A stretch of DNA of 64,000 nucleotides from Bacillota bacterium (GCA_023428025.1 JAEYZN010000006.1:62001-126000), one strand, 5' to 3'; counted from the first letter of the stretch, positions 33,817 through 42,191 are shown. The notes: generated by a model not told the origin, from the sequence alone. Translations and numbers: made by a program.

Positions 33817-35429
33817 GCTCCCGCCTCCGTTTCCAGTATCACGGCCTCATACGGCTGCAACACGCCGTCGTAGGCCGTGCGCCCGTAGCTCGATATGAGC
33901 ACCGCGCCGCTGGCGGATACCCGCTGCGGGCGCGCGCCGAAATTCAACAGCACGCGGCAGATCCTGCCGTTCCGCTCTCGGTCGTAACAGAACAGGTGCT
34001 TCGTCGCGGCCACGAGCTTGAACGCGCCGTATTTGAGCACGTCGCTGCCCGAACGCAGCGCGATCATCTTTTTGTAGTAGCTGCGCACCGAATCGGGGTC
34101 GTTCTTCTGCGCCGCCACGTTGATGCGCGCGTGGTTGCTGTTGACGCCCAGCCACGGCTGGCCCGTGGTGAAGCCCGCGTTTGCGCTGCTGTCCCATTGC
34201 ATCGGCGTGCGCGCGTTGTCCCGCGAGGTGCGCTGCATCATGCGCCAGCGGTAGCGCTTCGGTAAGTGCAGCTTCCTGGCCAGCTTGTCGATGTTGCGCG
34301 ACTCCACGTCCTGAAGTTGCTCCATGCCGGTGAAGTCGAAGTTGGTCATGCCGATCTCCTGCCCCTGATAGATGAACGACGTGCCGCGGAGAGACAGCAG
34401 CATGGTGGCCAGCAGCTTGGCGGATTCCGCCCAGTACCGCTTGTCGTCGCCGAAGCGTGAGACGGCACGAGGCTGGTCGTGGTTCTCCAGATACACGGTG
34501 CTCCATTCCAGCGCGGTCTGCCATTTGGCCATCGTCTTGCCGAAGCGGCCCGCGTGAAACGGGCGCTTGAACCACTTGACGAAATACTGGTCCGTCTCCA
34601 TGTGCTCGAACGAGATGATCATATCCAGCTCACCGCGCGCCGCGTCGCAGAGGTCCTTGCCCATCTGCGGCGTCACAAACACCGTTTCGCCCACCACGAA
34701 GCAGTCGTACTGCGACCACACCTCGCGCCGGAACGCGCGCAGTATCTCGTGCATGCCCACCTGCGAGACGTAATGCTCGCTGCCGCGGATGAGCCGCTTG
34801 CTGTCGGCCAGCGAGGACTTGTAGATGATGTTGATCACGTCGCAGCGGAAGCCGGAGATGCCCTTGTCCAGCCAGAAGCGCATGATGCCCTTCACCTCTT
34901 CCAGCACCTTGGGGTTGCGGTGGTTGAGGTCGGGCTGTTCCGGCGCGAACAGATGCAGATAATATTCGCCACTCTGTTCGTCGTACGCCCACGCGCTGCC
35001 GCCGAACAGGCTCATCCAGTTGTTGGGCGGAGAACCGTTTTTGCCAGGCTGCCAGATGTAATAATCGCGGTAGGGGCTCTGCTTGTCGCGGCCCTGCACG
35101 AACCACGGATGCTGGCTGGACGTGTGGTTGATCACGATGTCCATCACCAGCTTGATGTCGCGCCGGTTTGCTTCCCCGATGAGCCGGTCCATGTCCGCCA
35201 TGGTGCCGAATTTGGGGTCGATGTCGCGGTAGTCGCTGATATCGTAGCCGTTGTCCGCGTCGGGCGAGCGGTAAAGCGGGCTCAGCCAGATGATGCCGAC
35301 ACCCAGCTCCTTCAAATCGTCCAGATGCGCGATGATGCCGGGGATGTCACCGATGCCGTCGCCGTTCATGTCCGCGAAGCTGCGGGGATAGATCTGATAG
35401 AGAACGCGGTCCTGCCACCATTTTGCCAT
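33813..35429 (-). CDS. GH13 alpha-glucosidase (oligo-1,6-glucosidase/sucrase-like)
   Basis: A 538-residue alpha-amylase-family enzyme. Conserved regions are MDIVINHTS, GFRCDVINII (nucleophile Asp), CFVVGETVF (acid/base Glu) and YLENHDQPRAVSRFGDD. The opening WWQDRVLYQIYPRSF is typical of the GH13_31 group (isomaltase, trehalose-6-P hydrolase, sucrose isomerase-like); the exact linkage cannot be read. The second ATG (35429) is chosen since GGGAGG lies 9 bases before it. Together with GH36 it could break raffinose into galactose, glucose and fructose. Confidence 0.88.
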   Translation of the reverse strand: MAKWWQDRVLYQIYPRSFADMNGDGIGDIPGIIAHLDDLKELGVGIIWLSPLYRSPDADNGYDISDYRDIDPKFGTMADMDRLIGEANRRDIKLVMDIVINHTSSQHPWFVQGRDKQSPYRDYYIWQPGKNGSPPNNWMSLFGGSAWAYDEQSGEYYLHLFAPEQPDLNHRNPKVLEEVKGIMRFWLDKGISGFRCDVINIIYKSSLADSKRLIRGSEHYVSQVGMHEILRAFRREVWSQYDCFVVGETVFVTPQMGKDLCDAARGELDMIISFEHMETDQYFVKWFKRPFHAGRFGKTMAKWQTALEWSTVYLENHDQPRAVSRFGDDKRYWAESAKLLATMLLSLRGTSFIYQGQEIGMTNFDFTGMEQLQDVESRNIDKLARKLHLPKRYRWRMMQRTSRDNARTPMQWDSSANAGFTTGQPWLGVNSNHARINVAAQKNDPDSVRSYYKKMIALRSGSDVLKYGAFKLVAATKHLFCYDRERNGRICRVLLNFGARPQRVSASGAVLISSYGRTAYDGVLQPYEAVILETEAGA

Positions 35430-35481
35430 GAGCATAAACCTCCCTGTGAGCCGGAATGGAGTGAAAACGATGTGTTACAAT

Positions 35482-35510
35482 CACAGTCTAGTATAATTTT
35501 CCTCACTGTG
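35482..35510 (-). promoter_or_regulatory. inverted repeat upstream of the GH13-GH36 operon
   Basis: CACAGT (35482-35487) and ACTGTG (35505-35510) flank a 17-base AT-rich segment that contains a leftward TATACT-like -10. It may be an operator for the operon. No convincing -35 was found at normal spacing. Confidence 0.35.
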
Positions 35511-35573
35511 CAACGGAGAAATTATAAAGTGAAAAGATACAGGCGTATAGGGGAGAGCGAAACCCATAAATAC

Positions 35574-35601
35574 AGAAAAGAGGCCGAAGACGGCCCCTTC
35601 T
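35574..35601 (-). terminator. terminator of the sulfur amino-acid operon
   Basis: On the minus strand AGAAGGGGCCG-TCTT-CGGCCTCTTTTCT folds into a GC-rich stem followed by T-rich sequence, 40 bases after the MalY stop codon. Confidence 0.7.
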
Positions 35602-35639
35602 CATATAGAGGAAAAAATAAAGAAAAGATGTAAGCGGTG

Positions 35640-36821
35640 TTATGATGTCCGGCTGGCGACTGCTTGCGCCAGCTGGTCCAGCGCCTGCTTGAGCAGCGCG
35701 CGCGGGCAGGCGATGTTGATGCGCTGAAAACCCTCGCCGCCCAAGCCGAACATGGTGCCGGCATCCAGCCAGAGCTTCGCCTTGTTCACGATCAACTCAT
35801 CCAGCGCCTTGTCGGAAAGGCCCAGCGCAGAGCAGTTCAGCCAGGTGAGATAGGTACCCTGCGGCTCCACGAGGCGTATATCCGGCATGCTTTCCTGAAG
35901 CTCAAAGCGCAGCAGGTTCACGTTGCCCGTCAGATAGGTTTTCAACTCTTCGAGCCAATCCGCACCGTGCTCATAGGCGGCCTTGCACGCCACGATGCCC
36001 ATGATGTTGAGCTGGCTGTATCCGCTTTGGCCGATCTCCTGGCGGAACTTTGCGCGGATGCGGGCGTTCGGTATGAACACGTTGGATATCTGCAAACCCG
36101 CCAGATTGAACGTTTTGGTGGGGGCGGTGCAAGTGACGGTGATGTCCGCGAACTCCGGCTTCAAACCGGCGAAGACCAGATGCCGGTGCCCCGGATACAC
36201 AAAGTCCGCGTGGATCTCGTCGGATATCACGGTGACGCCGTGCTTGACGCAGATGTCGCCCAAACGCCCCAGCTCATCCCGCGTCCACACGCGCCCCACA
36301 GGGTTGTGCGGGCTGCACAGGATGAACAGCTTCACGCCGTGGCGGACGATCTTGTCTTCGAAGTCCTCAAAGTCGATGCGGTACGCGCCGTCCTCGTACA
36401 CCAGCTGATTGACCACCAGCTCGCGCTCGTTGACGTTCACGGCTTCGGCGAAGGGATAGTACACCGGCTGCTGGATGATCACCGCATCGCCCTTGTCCGT
36501 CAGCGCGCGGATGGCTGTCGCGATGGCGAACACCACGCCGGGCGTTTTCACCAGCCAGTTTGGCTTTATCCCCCAATCAAAACGGCTTTGGAACCAGTTT
36601 TGCAGCACCTCGATATAATCGGAGCGGCTTTCAGAATATCCGAAAATGCCGTGGCGGCTTTTCTCCACCAGCGCGTCGATCACGCAGGGCGGGGTGCGGA
36701 AATCCATGTCCGCCACCCACAGCGACAGCAGGCCTTCCGGCTTGCCGCGCCGCGCGGCAAAGTCATATTTAAGCGAATCGGTGTTTCTGCGGTCGATGGA
36801 TTCATCAAAGTTGTATGCCAT
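35640..36821 (-). CDS. MalY/PatB-type PLP aminotransferase (probable cystathionine beta-lyase)
   Basis: A 393-residue fold-type I PLP enzyme. SPHNPVGRVW and the PLP-lysine motif CTAPTKTFNLAGLQISN are MalY/PatB signatures; the N-terminus shows FRTPPCVIDAL and SLWVADMDF. Members cleave cystathionine or cysteine conjugates to pyruvate, ammonia and a thiol. It starts 1 base after the stop of the MetB/MetC-type gene and has GGAGGG in that gene's end, so it is translationally coupled. Context supports transsulfuration. Confidence 0.87.
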   Translation of the reverse strand: MAYNFDESIDRRNTDSLKYDFAARRGKPEGLLSLWVADMDFRTPPCVIDALVEKSRHGIFGYSESRSDYIEVLQNWFQSRFDWGIKPNWLVKTPGVVFAIATAIRALTDKGDAVIIQQPVYYPFAEAVNVNERELVVNQLVYEDGAYRIDFEDFEDKIVRHGVKLFILCSPHNPVGRVWTRDELGRLGDICVKHGVTVISDEIHADFVYPGHRHLVFAGLKPEFADITVTCTAPTKTFNLAGLQISNVFIPNARIRAKFRQEIGQSGYSQLNIMGIVACKAAYEHGADWLEELKTYLTGNVNLLRFELQESMPDIRLVEPQGTYLTWLNCSALGLSDKALDELIVNKAKLWLDAGTMFGLGGEGFQRINIACPRALLKQALDQLAQAVASRTS

Positions 36822-36822
36822 G

Positions 36823-37959
36823 TCAGCCCTCCAGCGCCTGTTGCAGATCGGTGATCAGGTCGTCCGCGTTTTCCAACCCCACCGAGAGACGGAGCAATCG
36901 GTTGTTGATGCCCTTGGCCTCGCGCACGTCCTCCGGCACGTCGGCGTGCGTTTGCAGCATGGGGTAGGTGATGAGTGATTCCACACCGCCCAGGCTTTCC
37001 GCGTACTGGATGACCGTCACGCGCTCCAGCAGCCGCGTGGCCGTTTCGGGCGCGTCCACCTCGAAGGACAACATGCCGCCAAAACCGCCGGCCTGTTTCT
37101 GCGAAACAGCAAAATCAGGATGTGTCGGCAAACCGGGATAATGCACCGCGCGGATGCCTTGATGCCCGTTGAGCCACTGCGCGATCTTCTGCGCGCTTAA
37201 CTGCTGCCGGTCCAGCCGCACCGCGAGCGTCTTGATGCCGCGAATCAGCAGCCAGCTGTCGAAAGGGGACAGGCACGCGCCCGTCGTCTTGTAGATGAAG
37301 CGCAGCCGTTCGGATATCGCTTCGCCCGACGTGACGAGGAAACCCGCGAGCGTGTCGTTGTGGCCGCCCAGATATTTGGTGCCGCTGTGCGTCACGATGT
37401 CCGCACCCAGCTCCAGCGGACGCTGGAAGTACGGCGTCAGAAACGTATTGTCCACGATGAGCAAGAGATTATGCGCACGGGTCAGCTCTGCCACCGCCGC
37501 GATGTCCGTCACCTGCATCATCGGGTTGGTGGGCGTCTCCACAAATACCGCTTTGGTGGCGGGCGTGATCTTTTCCTCAATCAGCGCCACGTCCGACGTG
37601 TTAACCAGATCGAACGAGAGGCCGTTTTTCACCGAAATGTGATGGAACAACCGGTGAGAGCCGCCGTAAAGGTCGTCCGACGCGATGATGTGGTCTCCGG
37701 GGGAGAACAGCTCCATCAGCGCCGAGATGGCCGCCATGCCGGTCGCAAAAGCCATCGCGTCTACGCCCCGCTCCAGCGCCGCCAGCGTTTTTTCAAGATG
37801 TTCGCGCGTGGGGTTCTGCAGGCGGGAATAGTCGAAGCCGGTGCTCATCCCCACACCCGGATGCGAGAACGTGGCCGACTGGTATATGGGCACGCTCACC
37901 GCGCCCGTGCTGTCATATTTAATGCCGCCTCCGTGGATGCAGCGTGTTTCGATGTCCAT
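36823..37959 (-). CDS. cystathionine gamma-synthase/lyase family PLP enzyme
   Basis: A 378-residue Cys/Met metabolism PLP enzyme. Motifs are YSRLQNPTREHLEKTLAALE, FATGMAAISA, the Asp-containing LLIVDNTFLTPYFQ, and the PLP-lysine segment VTHSGTKYLGGHND. Sequence alone does not separate MetB, MetC and MccB activities. AAGGAG precedes ATG 37959; the longer frame upstream belongs to the opposite reading of the regulator gene. It is the middle gene of a three-gene operon with an Rrf2 regulator and MalY. Confidence 0.88.
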   Translation of the reverse strand: MDIETRCIHGGGIKYDSTGAVSVPIYQSATFSHPGVGMSTGFDYSRLQNPTREHLEKTLAALERGVDAMAFATGMAAISALMELFSPGDHIIASDDLYGGSHRLFHHISVKNGLSFDLVNTSDVALIEEKITPATKAVFVETPTNPMMQVTDIAAVAELTRAHNLLLIVDNTFLTPYFQRPLELGADIVTHSGTKYLGGHNDTLAGFLVTSGEAISERLRFIYKTTGACLSPFDSWLLIRGIKTLAVRLDRQQLSAQKIAQWLNGHQGIRAVHYPGLPTHPDFAVSQKQAGGFGGMLSFEVDAPETATRLLERVTVIQYAESLGGVESLITYPMLQTHADVPEDVREAKGINNRLLRLSVGLENADDLITDLQQALEG

Positions 37960-37972
37960 GGCAATCTCCTTG

Positions 37973-38419
37973 TCAGATGAAGAACATAAAGCCCTGCCCG
38001 TCACCCTGCTTATCCGCTTCGTGAACAAGGTCATCCAGCGAAATTTTTTCCAGTGACGTTTTAACCGAAGCATCCAGAGAAGAGAAAACGAGAGCCTGCA
38101 TCGCCGCATCGATGTGCTGTGCCTTCTTGCGGACGGTATCCTCGGTGGCTTCAAAAAGCGTGCTTTCCACTGCGGACAGCACGTCGTAAACGCTGATCTG
38201 GTTTGGCATTCGCGTGAGCATATAGCCGCCCTGCGCGCCCTTGACGGAGGAGACGATGCCGCCGCGCTTCAGCAGCGAAAAAACCTGCTCCAGGTATATC
38301 TTCGATATCCCAAGCTTCTCGGATATGCTGATGACCGTGATGCATTCGCCTTTGCCGAAATCCTGCGCCATGCTGATGGTTGCTGCCAATGCGTAACGTC
38401 CCTTCGCGGATATCCTCAT
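37973..38419 (-). CDS. Rrf2-family transcription regulator (CymR-like)
   Basis: A 148-residue regulator. The winged-helix N-terminus RISAKGRYALAATISMAQ is followed by ISEKLGISKIYLEQVFSLLKRGGIVSSVKGAQGGYMLTR, which matches Rrf2 proteins. I see no CX5-8CX-type three-cysteine cluster as in IscR, which fits the cluster-free CymR branch controlling cysteine metabolism. ATG 38419 follows GAGGTG by 5 bases (GTG at 38425 also possible). It lies 13 bases before the MetB/MetC-type gene and probably regulates its own operon. Confidence 0.88.
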   Translation of the reverse strand: MRISAKGRYALAATISMAQDFGKGECITVISISEKLGISKIYLEQVFSLLKRGGIVSSVKGAQGGYMLTRMPNQISVYDVLSAVESTLFEATEDTVRKKAQHIDAAMQALVFSSLDASVKTSLEKISLDDLVHEADKQGDGQGFMFFI

Positions 38420-38434
38420 GGCCACACCTCATTT

Positions 38435-38485
38435 CATACTTGATATGTATGCATTGATCATATGCGAAGCGCCGGAAAAAGTCAA
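38435..38485 (-). promoter_or_regulatory. promoter and overlapping palindromes for the Rrf2 operon
   Basis: Leftward TTGACT (complement of 38480-38485), 17 bases, TATGAT (38457-38462). Two palindromes overlap the -10 and start region: GCATTGATCATATGC (38451-38465) and CATAC-N7-GTATG (38435-38451). Position fits autoregulation by the Rrf2 protein. Confidence 0.6.
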
Positions 38486-38597
38486 TAGCCTATTATTTCA
38501 GTATGAGAAATATAATTTATTCAGAAAACCGGATGAATAATGAAAAGCGACTTTTATCAGCCGCGATATTGTTCTACATTTATAGCTTATGGGCGTT

Positions 38598-38786
38598 TTA
38601 GACTTCGATATCGAAATAGTAAGACAACAACCGTTCCGTCCGGCTTTTCAGATTGTCGGCAATCTGATCTTCTTTCGTCTTTAACAGACCGTCTTGTTTG
38701 CCGGGCTGTTCATTTCTAACGGCGTCATCTCGAGTCCGCATGGAACGGCGCTGAATGTTTGCCATCATATTGCTGTTGATCTTCAC
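38598..38786 (-). CDS. small hypothetical protein
   Basis: A 62-residue highly charged protein if read from GTG 38786, which has GAGGT upstream; a longer start at ATG 38873 would give 91 residues. The sequence (RTRDDAVRNEQPGKQDGLL.., ending LSYYFDIEV) has no family I recognise and no membrane segment. It lies downstream of the FtsA-like gene on the same strand. It may be a real small gene or a chance frame. Confidence 0.35.
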   Translation of the reverse strand: MKINSNMMANIQRRSMRTRDDAVRNEQPGKQDGLLKTKEDQIADNLKSRTERLLSYYFDIEV

Positions 38787-38911
38787 TGACGACCTCTTTA
38801 AGATGTTTTTACATATATCAACACTTTTTATGGTTTCAAACCAAATTATTGAAGTGTTTTTCGAGGGATGCAAGCTCCCGCGAGTTCATACCAAAAAGAG
38901 AATCGATCAGC

Positions 38912-40981
38912 CTAAATCCCGCTGCGGCCGGGGGCATAGTATATCTCCAGTTGATCCCCGTGCTTCAAATCCGTCAGAAAGGAACTGTCAGCGCCGTTGA
39001 CCCGGAGAACGATTTCTCCCGTCGGATGTTCCAGATCCATTCCTGAAAACTCCAGCAAATCCATCAGGTAATACGGCTCGCCGTCGGGTTTTCTGGAGAG
39101 AGCAATGGGCCTGTTGTTCAGCACGAATTCAATTTTTCCAGCCGTGTACGCTGAAACGGGCTGTTCCGGCAGCGGAGTTGCGGGCGCTGACGCAGCCGGC
39201 CTTGGCGCGGTTTGATCAGCCTGATACGCCGAAACGGGCTGCTCTGGCAACGGGGCTGCGGGCGCTGGCATAACCGGCCTTGGCACGGCGGTAAGCGCAG
39301 GAGGGGCGGGCTCTACAGACCTTGCAGGCGGTGCGGCGTGCAGGGCGGCTTCTTCGGCTTTTTTCTGGTTGCTGGCAGACGGAAGACCCGGAGTAATGAT
39401 CACCGTGTCACCCGTTTTCAGCGGCGTATCCGGGGTCACGATCTTCCCGTTGACAGTGGCAACCTGATCCGGGTTGTCCGCCAAAAGGTCGCCCAGGCAG
39501 CGCTGGGCGGGCTGGCCGGGAACGGCGGGGAAAAACTCGATGCTGTCGCCCGTGTTGACCAGATCGGATATTTTTGCATCTTTGCCGTTTAGCCGCAGCA
39601 CGGCGGCCTCGCCGGGCGTGCCATAGTATACCGTCTGTTTCCCGTTAACCTCCAAAATGAGCTTCTTGCCCGTCCGGGGCAGGAGGTCGCGATACGAGAA
39701 ACCATTCATCATAAGTATGTCCAGAACGGTCATGGTGCTGTTGCGGAAAAGCTTGGCGCGGGCGCCGTTCAGGGTGACGTTGAAACTGTCGGTGATCAGG
39801 TTCAGGCCAGCCGAGACAGCGATGCCGAGCGGCGTCGCATATTCAGGGTCCTGCAGGTCGTAAGCGTCCGAGAAGGCATGCGTCTGGAAGTAATTCCCGG
39901 CAATGGCCACCCGGCTTAAGTCTATATTCATGTTTTTGGATATCCCGGCGCGCACGCTTGCCAGCTTGCTGCCGCCTCCGGCAAGAAATACAGCCGAAGT
40001 GGGGGCGCCATTCACCGCGCAGATGTGCGCGGAAATCTCCCGGCAGAGATTCTCCGTCGCATCGTCGATGCAATCCATCATGTCGTCCTGCGTGATGGTG
40101 TGTTCGTTGCCCAGTATATCGGTGATGCTGACAGAGTTTTGGGTTCCCAGCTGTGTCTTGATCGACTCCGCCGTGTCGAAGTCCAGCAGATACCGATTCA
40201 TCAGCGCTTCTGTGATTTCGTCTCCCGCCACAGTCGCCATGGTATATCCCACAATGCCGCCGTCCTTGCATATGGCGATATCGGAGGTTCCCGCGCCGAT
40301 GTCCACCAGCGCGAGATTCAGCAGGCGAAGATTTTGTGGGATTACCGCGTTGATGGCCGCAATAGGCTCCAGCGTGAGGCTGGCCACCTCCAGGTCGATC
40401 CGGCTCATGGCCATATACAGGCTTTCAACCACTTCGCTGGGAAGGAATGTGGCGATGACGTCCGCCTGTATATGACGGGCCTGATGATCCAGCAGGCTTG
40501 TAATGGGATAGTTGTCCAGATGGTACTGAACGACAGTGTGCCCCACCAAATAGAATTGGCGGGTGTCGTCCATGCCGTTGGAGAAAGCGGCCTCGGCTTC
40601 AGCGATAGCCCCGGCCTCCAGCCGGCTGATGATTTCGTCATCCAGCCTTTGCGGCTGAGAGAATTCCATCTCAAAAGAGGCGCGCTGGGTTTTCAGCGCG
40701 CGCCCCGCCGCAGCAACGCAGACCCGCCTGAGCCGGCAACGGAGCTGGCCTTCCAGCCGGTTTTTGACGATGCGGGCAACCTTCGTCACCTGATCGATGT
40801 TTTCTATCTGGCCGTCAATCATGGAACGCTGTATCTGGCTCTCCTTTTCCATGGCAACCACACGGAAACGGCCGTTCTCCACGGTGCCGACAATGCCGAT
40901 GATGCTGCGGGTACCGATGTCAAGAGCGAATATCATGTTATTTGGTTGCGCTTTCAAACGCTTTTTTGGTGAACCTGCCAT
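38912..40981 (-). CDS. FtsA-like actin-fold ATPase with C-terminal beta-grasp-like repeats
   Basis: A 689-residue protein. Residues about 15-395 are an FtsA-type core: phosphate 1 FALDIGTRSIIGIVG, an SHS2-type insertion, phosphate 2 LALVDIGAGTSDIAI and adenosine motif VFLAGGGSKL. Genuine FtsA is about 420 residues. This one continues with two ThiS/MoaD-like segments (about 396-535: VLDILMMNGF.., LRLNGKDAKISDLVNTGDSIEFFP, VNGKIVTPDTPLKTGDTVIITPG), a Pro/Ala linker with a duplicated PLPEQPVSAY unit (about 540-610) and a third segment (about 613-689: FVLNNRPIAL..LKHGDQLEIYYAP). No C-terminal membrane helix is seen. AAGGGGG precedes the ATG. The role is probably in the envelope or division; it is not the canonical ftsA, since no ftsZ is adjacent. 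Confidence 0.8.
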   Translation of the reverse strand: MAGSPKKRLKAQPNNMIFALDIGTRSIIGIVGTVENGRFRVVAMEKESQIQRSMIDGQIENIDQVTKVARIVKNRLEGQLRCRLRRVCVAAAGRALKTQRASFEMEFSQPQRLDDEIISRLEAGAIAEAEAAFSNGMDDTRQFYLVGHTVVQYHLDNYPITSLLDHQARHIQADVIATFLPSEVVESLYMAMSRIDLEVASLTLEPIAAINAVIPQNLRLLNLALVDIGAGTSDIAICKDGGIVGYTMATVAGDEITEALMNRYLLDFDTAESIKTQLGTQNSVSITDILGNEHTITQDDMMDCIDDATENLCREISAHICAVNGAPTSAVFLAGGGSKLASVRAGISKNMNIDLSRVAIAGNYFQTHAFSDAYDLQDPEYATPLGIAVSAGLNLITDSFNVTLNGARAKLFRNSTMTVLDILMMNGFSYRDLLPRTGKKLILEVNGKQTVYYGTPGEAAVLRLNGKDAKISDLVNTGDSIEFFPAVPGQPAQRCLGDLLADNPDQVATVNGKIVTPDTPLKTGDTVIITPGLPSASNQKKAEEAALHAAPPARSVEPAPPALTAVPRPVMPAPAAPLPEQPVSAYQADQTAPRPAASAPATPLPEQPVSAYTAGKIEFVLNNRPIALSRKPDGEPYYLMDLLEFSGMDLEHPTGEIVLRVNGADSSFLTDLKHGDQLEIYYAPGRSGI
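39147..39288. repeat. two 64-bp direct repeats inside the FtsA-like gene
   Basis: Copies at 39147-39210 and 39225-39288 (78-bp period) begin TACGC(T/C)GAAACGGGCTG and encode the duplicated Pro/Ala linker with PLPEQPVSAY. The copies differ at about ten positions, so the duplication is not brand new. Confidence 0.75.
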
Positions 40982-41346
40982 GAGCAGCCCCCTTTTGCTG
41001 ACAAATTAAACTGCAAATAAAATTGATGTCGTTGGCCGTCACTTATCAAATTGCCGTTTAATATCGGGATCCTCAAAAAGCTTCACGACTTTTGGGTGAT
41101 AATAAGCAGCCTGACGACGACTCAGGGCTAAAAAATATGCCCTCTTGATATATAATCGAAAAAAAGCCGGATGGAATTAATGAAATCGTAAAGCTATAGT
41201 ATAAATTACTCAGCTATGGATAATAAAATCCGTGCAAAAAGTCAAAAAAGAATCCTGTATCCATTGTGGGTTACAGAATTCTTTGGAATGTGTTGATGCA
41301 AAAGATGTGGTGCAGTGCCGCATATAATGCTTATCGCTTTGGCGTA
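40982..41346. other. 365-base intergenic region
   Basis: It carries the leader of the FtsA-like gene and the terminator of the Imm-5-like gene. Moderately AT-rich, with no gene seen. A weak leftward TTGATA-N17-TCAATT occurs upstream of the FtsA-like start. Confidence 0.4.
41247..41284 (-). terminator. rho-independent terminator
   Basis: AAAGAATCCTGTA (41247-41259) pairs with TACAGAATTCTTT (41272-41284) with one mismatch. Read leftward it is followed by TTTTTTGACTTTTT, 60 bases after the stop of the Imm-5-like gene. Confidence 0.7.
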
Positions 41347-41829
41347 TCAGACGCGTTCCATCAATGCGATCTGTATTTCCCGCTCCTTTCGCACCTCATC
41401 AAAGTTTTTGGGGTGCATCACATTGATCAGCTTAATAGCGTAGTCCGATGCGATTAAAGCGTGTCTTTTCACATGGGGAGTGGCGGCTACCTGTGCCATA
41501 ACCCGAAGCACTTTTACTCTGACGGGGTCTTTTTCTTCGCGGGCCAACCGGAGCATCATGTCGGCCACGTCCCTGGCGTCTTGAAACTTCGCTTTGCCTT
41601 CCTGCCACTTTACATTTACGGTAAAGCATTCTTCTATGGCTTCGTTTCTCTGTGTGCCTGTTAAATCCAAAATATGGCCCGCCAAAAGCAAGCTGTACCG
41701 TGAAATGGCTTTGTGGTCTTTTGCTTTTGCGTCAAACGCTTCAATGAGTTTTTCCTTTAATTCCGGTATATCATCGAGCTTTTTGATGATTCCCACATCG
41801 CCCATGTAGCTATCCCTCTTACCTTTCAT
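41347..41829 (-). CDS. Imm-5-like putative immunity protein
   Basis: A 160-residue helical protein with the run SRYSLLLAGHILDLTG, ECFTVNVKWQEGKAKFQDAR, VRVKVLRVMAQVAATPHVKRHALIASDYAIKLIN and a DEVRKEREIQIALME end. I recognise this as the family annotated 'putative immunity protein' (Imm-5-like). Immunity function in that family is itself a prediction from genomic association. The second of two adjacent ATGs (41829) is chosen because GGGAGAGG is too close to the first. No toxin gene is next to it. Confidence 0.75.
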   Translation of the reverse strand: MKGKRDSYMGDVGIIKKLDDIPELKEKLIEAFDAKAKDHKAISRYSLLLAGHILDLTGTQRNEAIEECFTVNVKWQEGKAKFQDARDVADMMLRLAREEKDPVRVKVLRVMAQVAATPHVKRHALIASDYAIKLINVMHPKNFDEVRKEREIQIALMERV

Positions 41830-41864
41830 CATTACCTCTCCCGTTTGTGGATACAGTGTCATCG

Positions 41865-41882
41865 CTGAACATGTTCAGTATA
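41865..41882 (-). promoter_or_regulatory. palindromic operator overlapping the -10 of the Imm-5-like gene
   Basis: CTGAACATGTTCAG (41865-41878) is a perfect 14-bp palindrome. The leftward -10 TATACT (complement of 41877-41882) overlaps it. The best -35 at 17 bases is a poor GAAACA, as expected for a regulated promoter. Confidence 0.45.
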
Positions 41883-42190
41883 TATTTTTCTGCCGCGACT
41901 GTTTCACCATCTTAGCTAAATGCATTACATTTTCATTATAGCAAAATACCGTCGTAAATTAATTCAGAATTTAGACGGTATTCGATAATTTCTGGCGGAG
42001 AAAGCGGGATTTTTGGCACGTCAAGAGCATATTGGACGGCAAGCAGGTGGGCTTCAATCATAAGCCACCGGTCCGCATGGGCTGGAGATTTGTGTTGTCA
42101 GTAGCGTAGTCAGTAGGCCGGGCTTTATTGATTCCATATCTTTTTATATGGTTGGGTAAGCATAGAATTAATCATAAAAAGATAGAAAAA
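41883..42190. other. intergenic region with hairpin and possible gene debris
   Basis: AATACCGTCGTAAATT (41945-41960) pairs with AATTTAGACGGTATT (41968-41982), with one bulged G. After it (about 41990-42108) a rightward frame without a start codon reads HVKSILDGKQVGFNHKPP.., which may be a worn coding fragment. No intact gene is seen. Confidence 0.4.
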
Positions 42191-42191
42191 A

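Noticed and set aside
34479..35633. 384-codon rightward frame opposite GH13
   Set aside because: It is the complement of conserved GH13 motifs; its only distinctive 3' part crosses a terminator and promoter region.
35529..35633. 35-codon rightward frame starting GTG 35529
   Set aside because: It runs through the leftward terminator of the MalY operon and lacks a ribosome site; basic random-like composition.
41865..41878. CTGAACATGTTCAG considered as a LexA (SOS) box
   Set aside because: The Gram-positive LexA site needs GAAC-N4-GTTC; here the half-sites are only 2 bases apart.
41990..42108. Start-less frame reading HVKSILDGKQVGFNHKPP..
   Set aside because: It may be worn coding sequence, but there is no start, no ribosome site and no recognised family; too weak to call a pseudogene.
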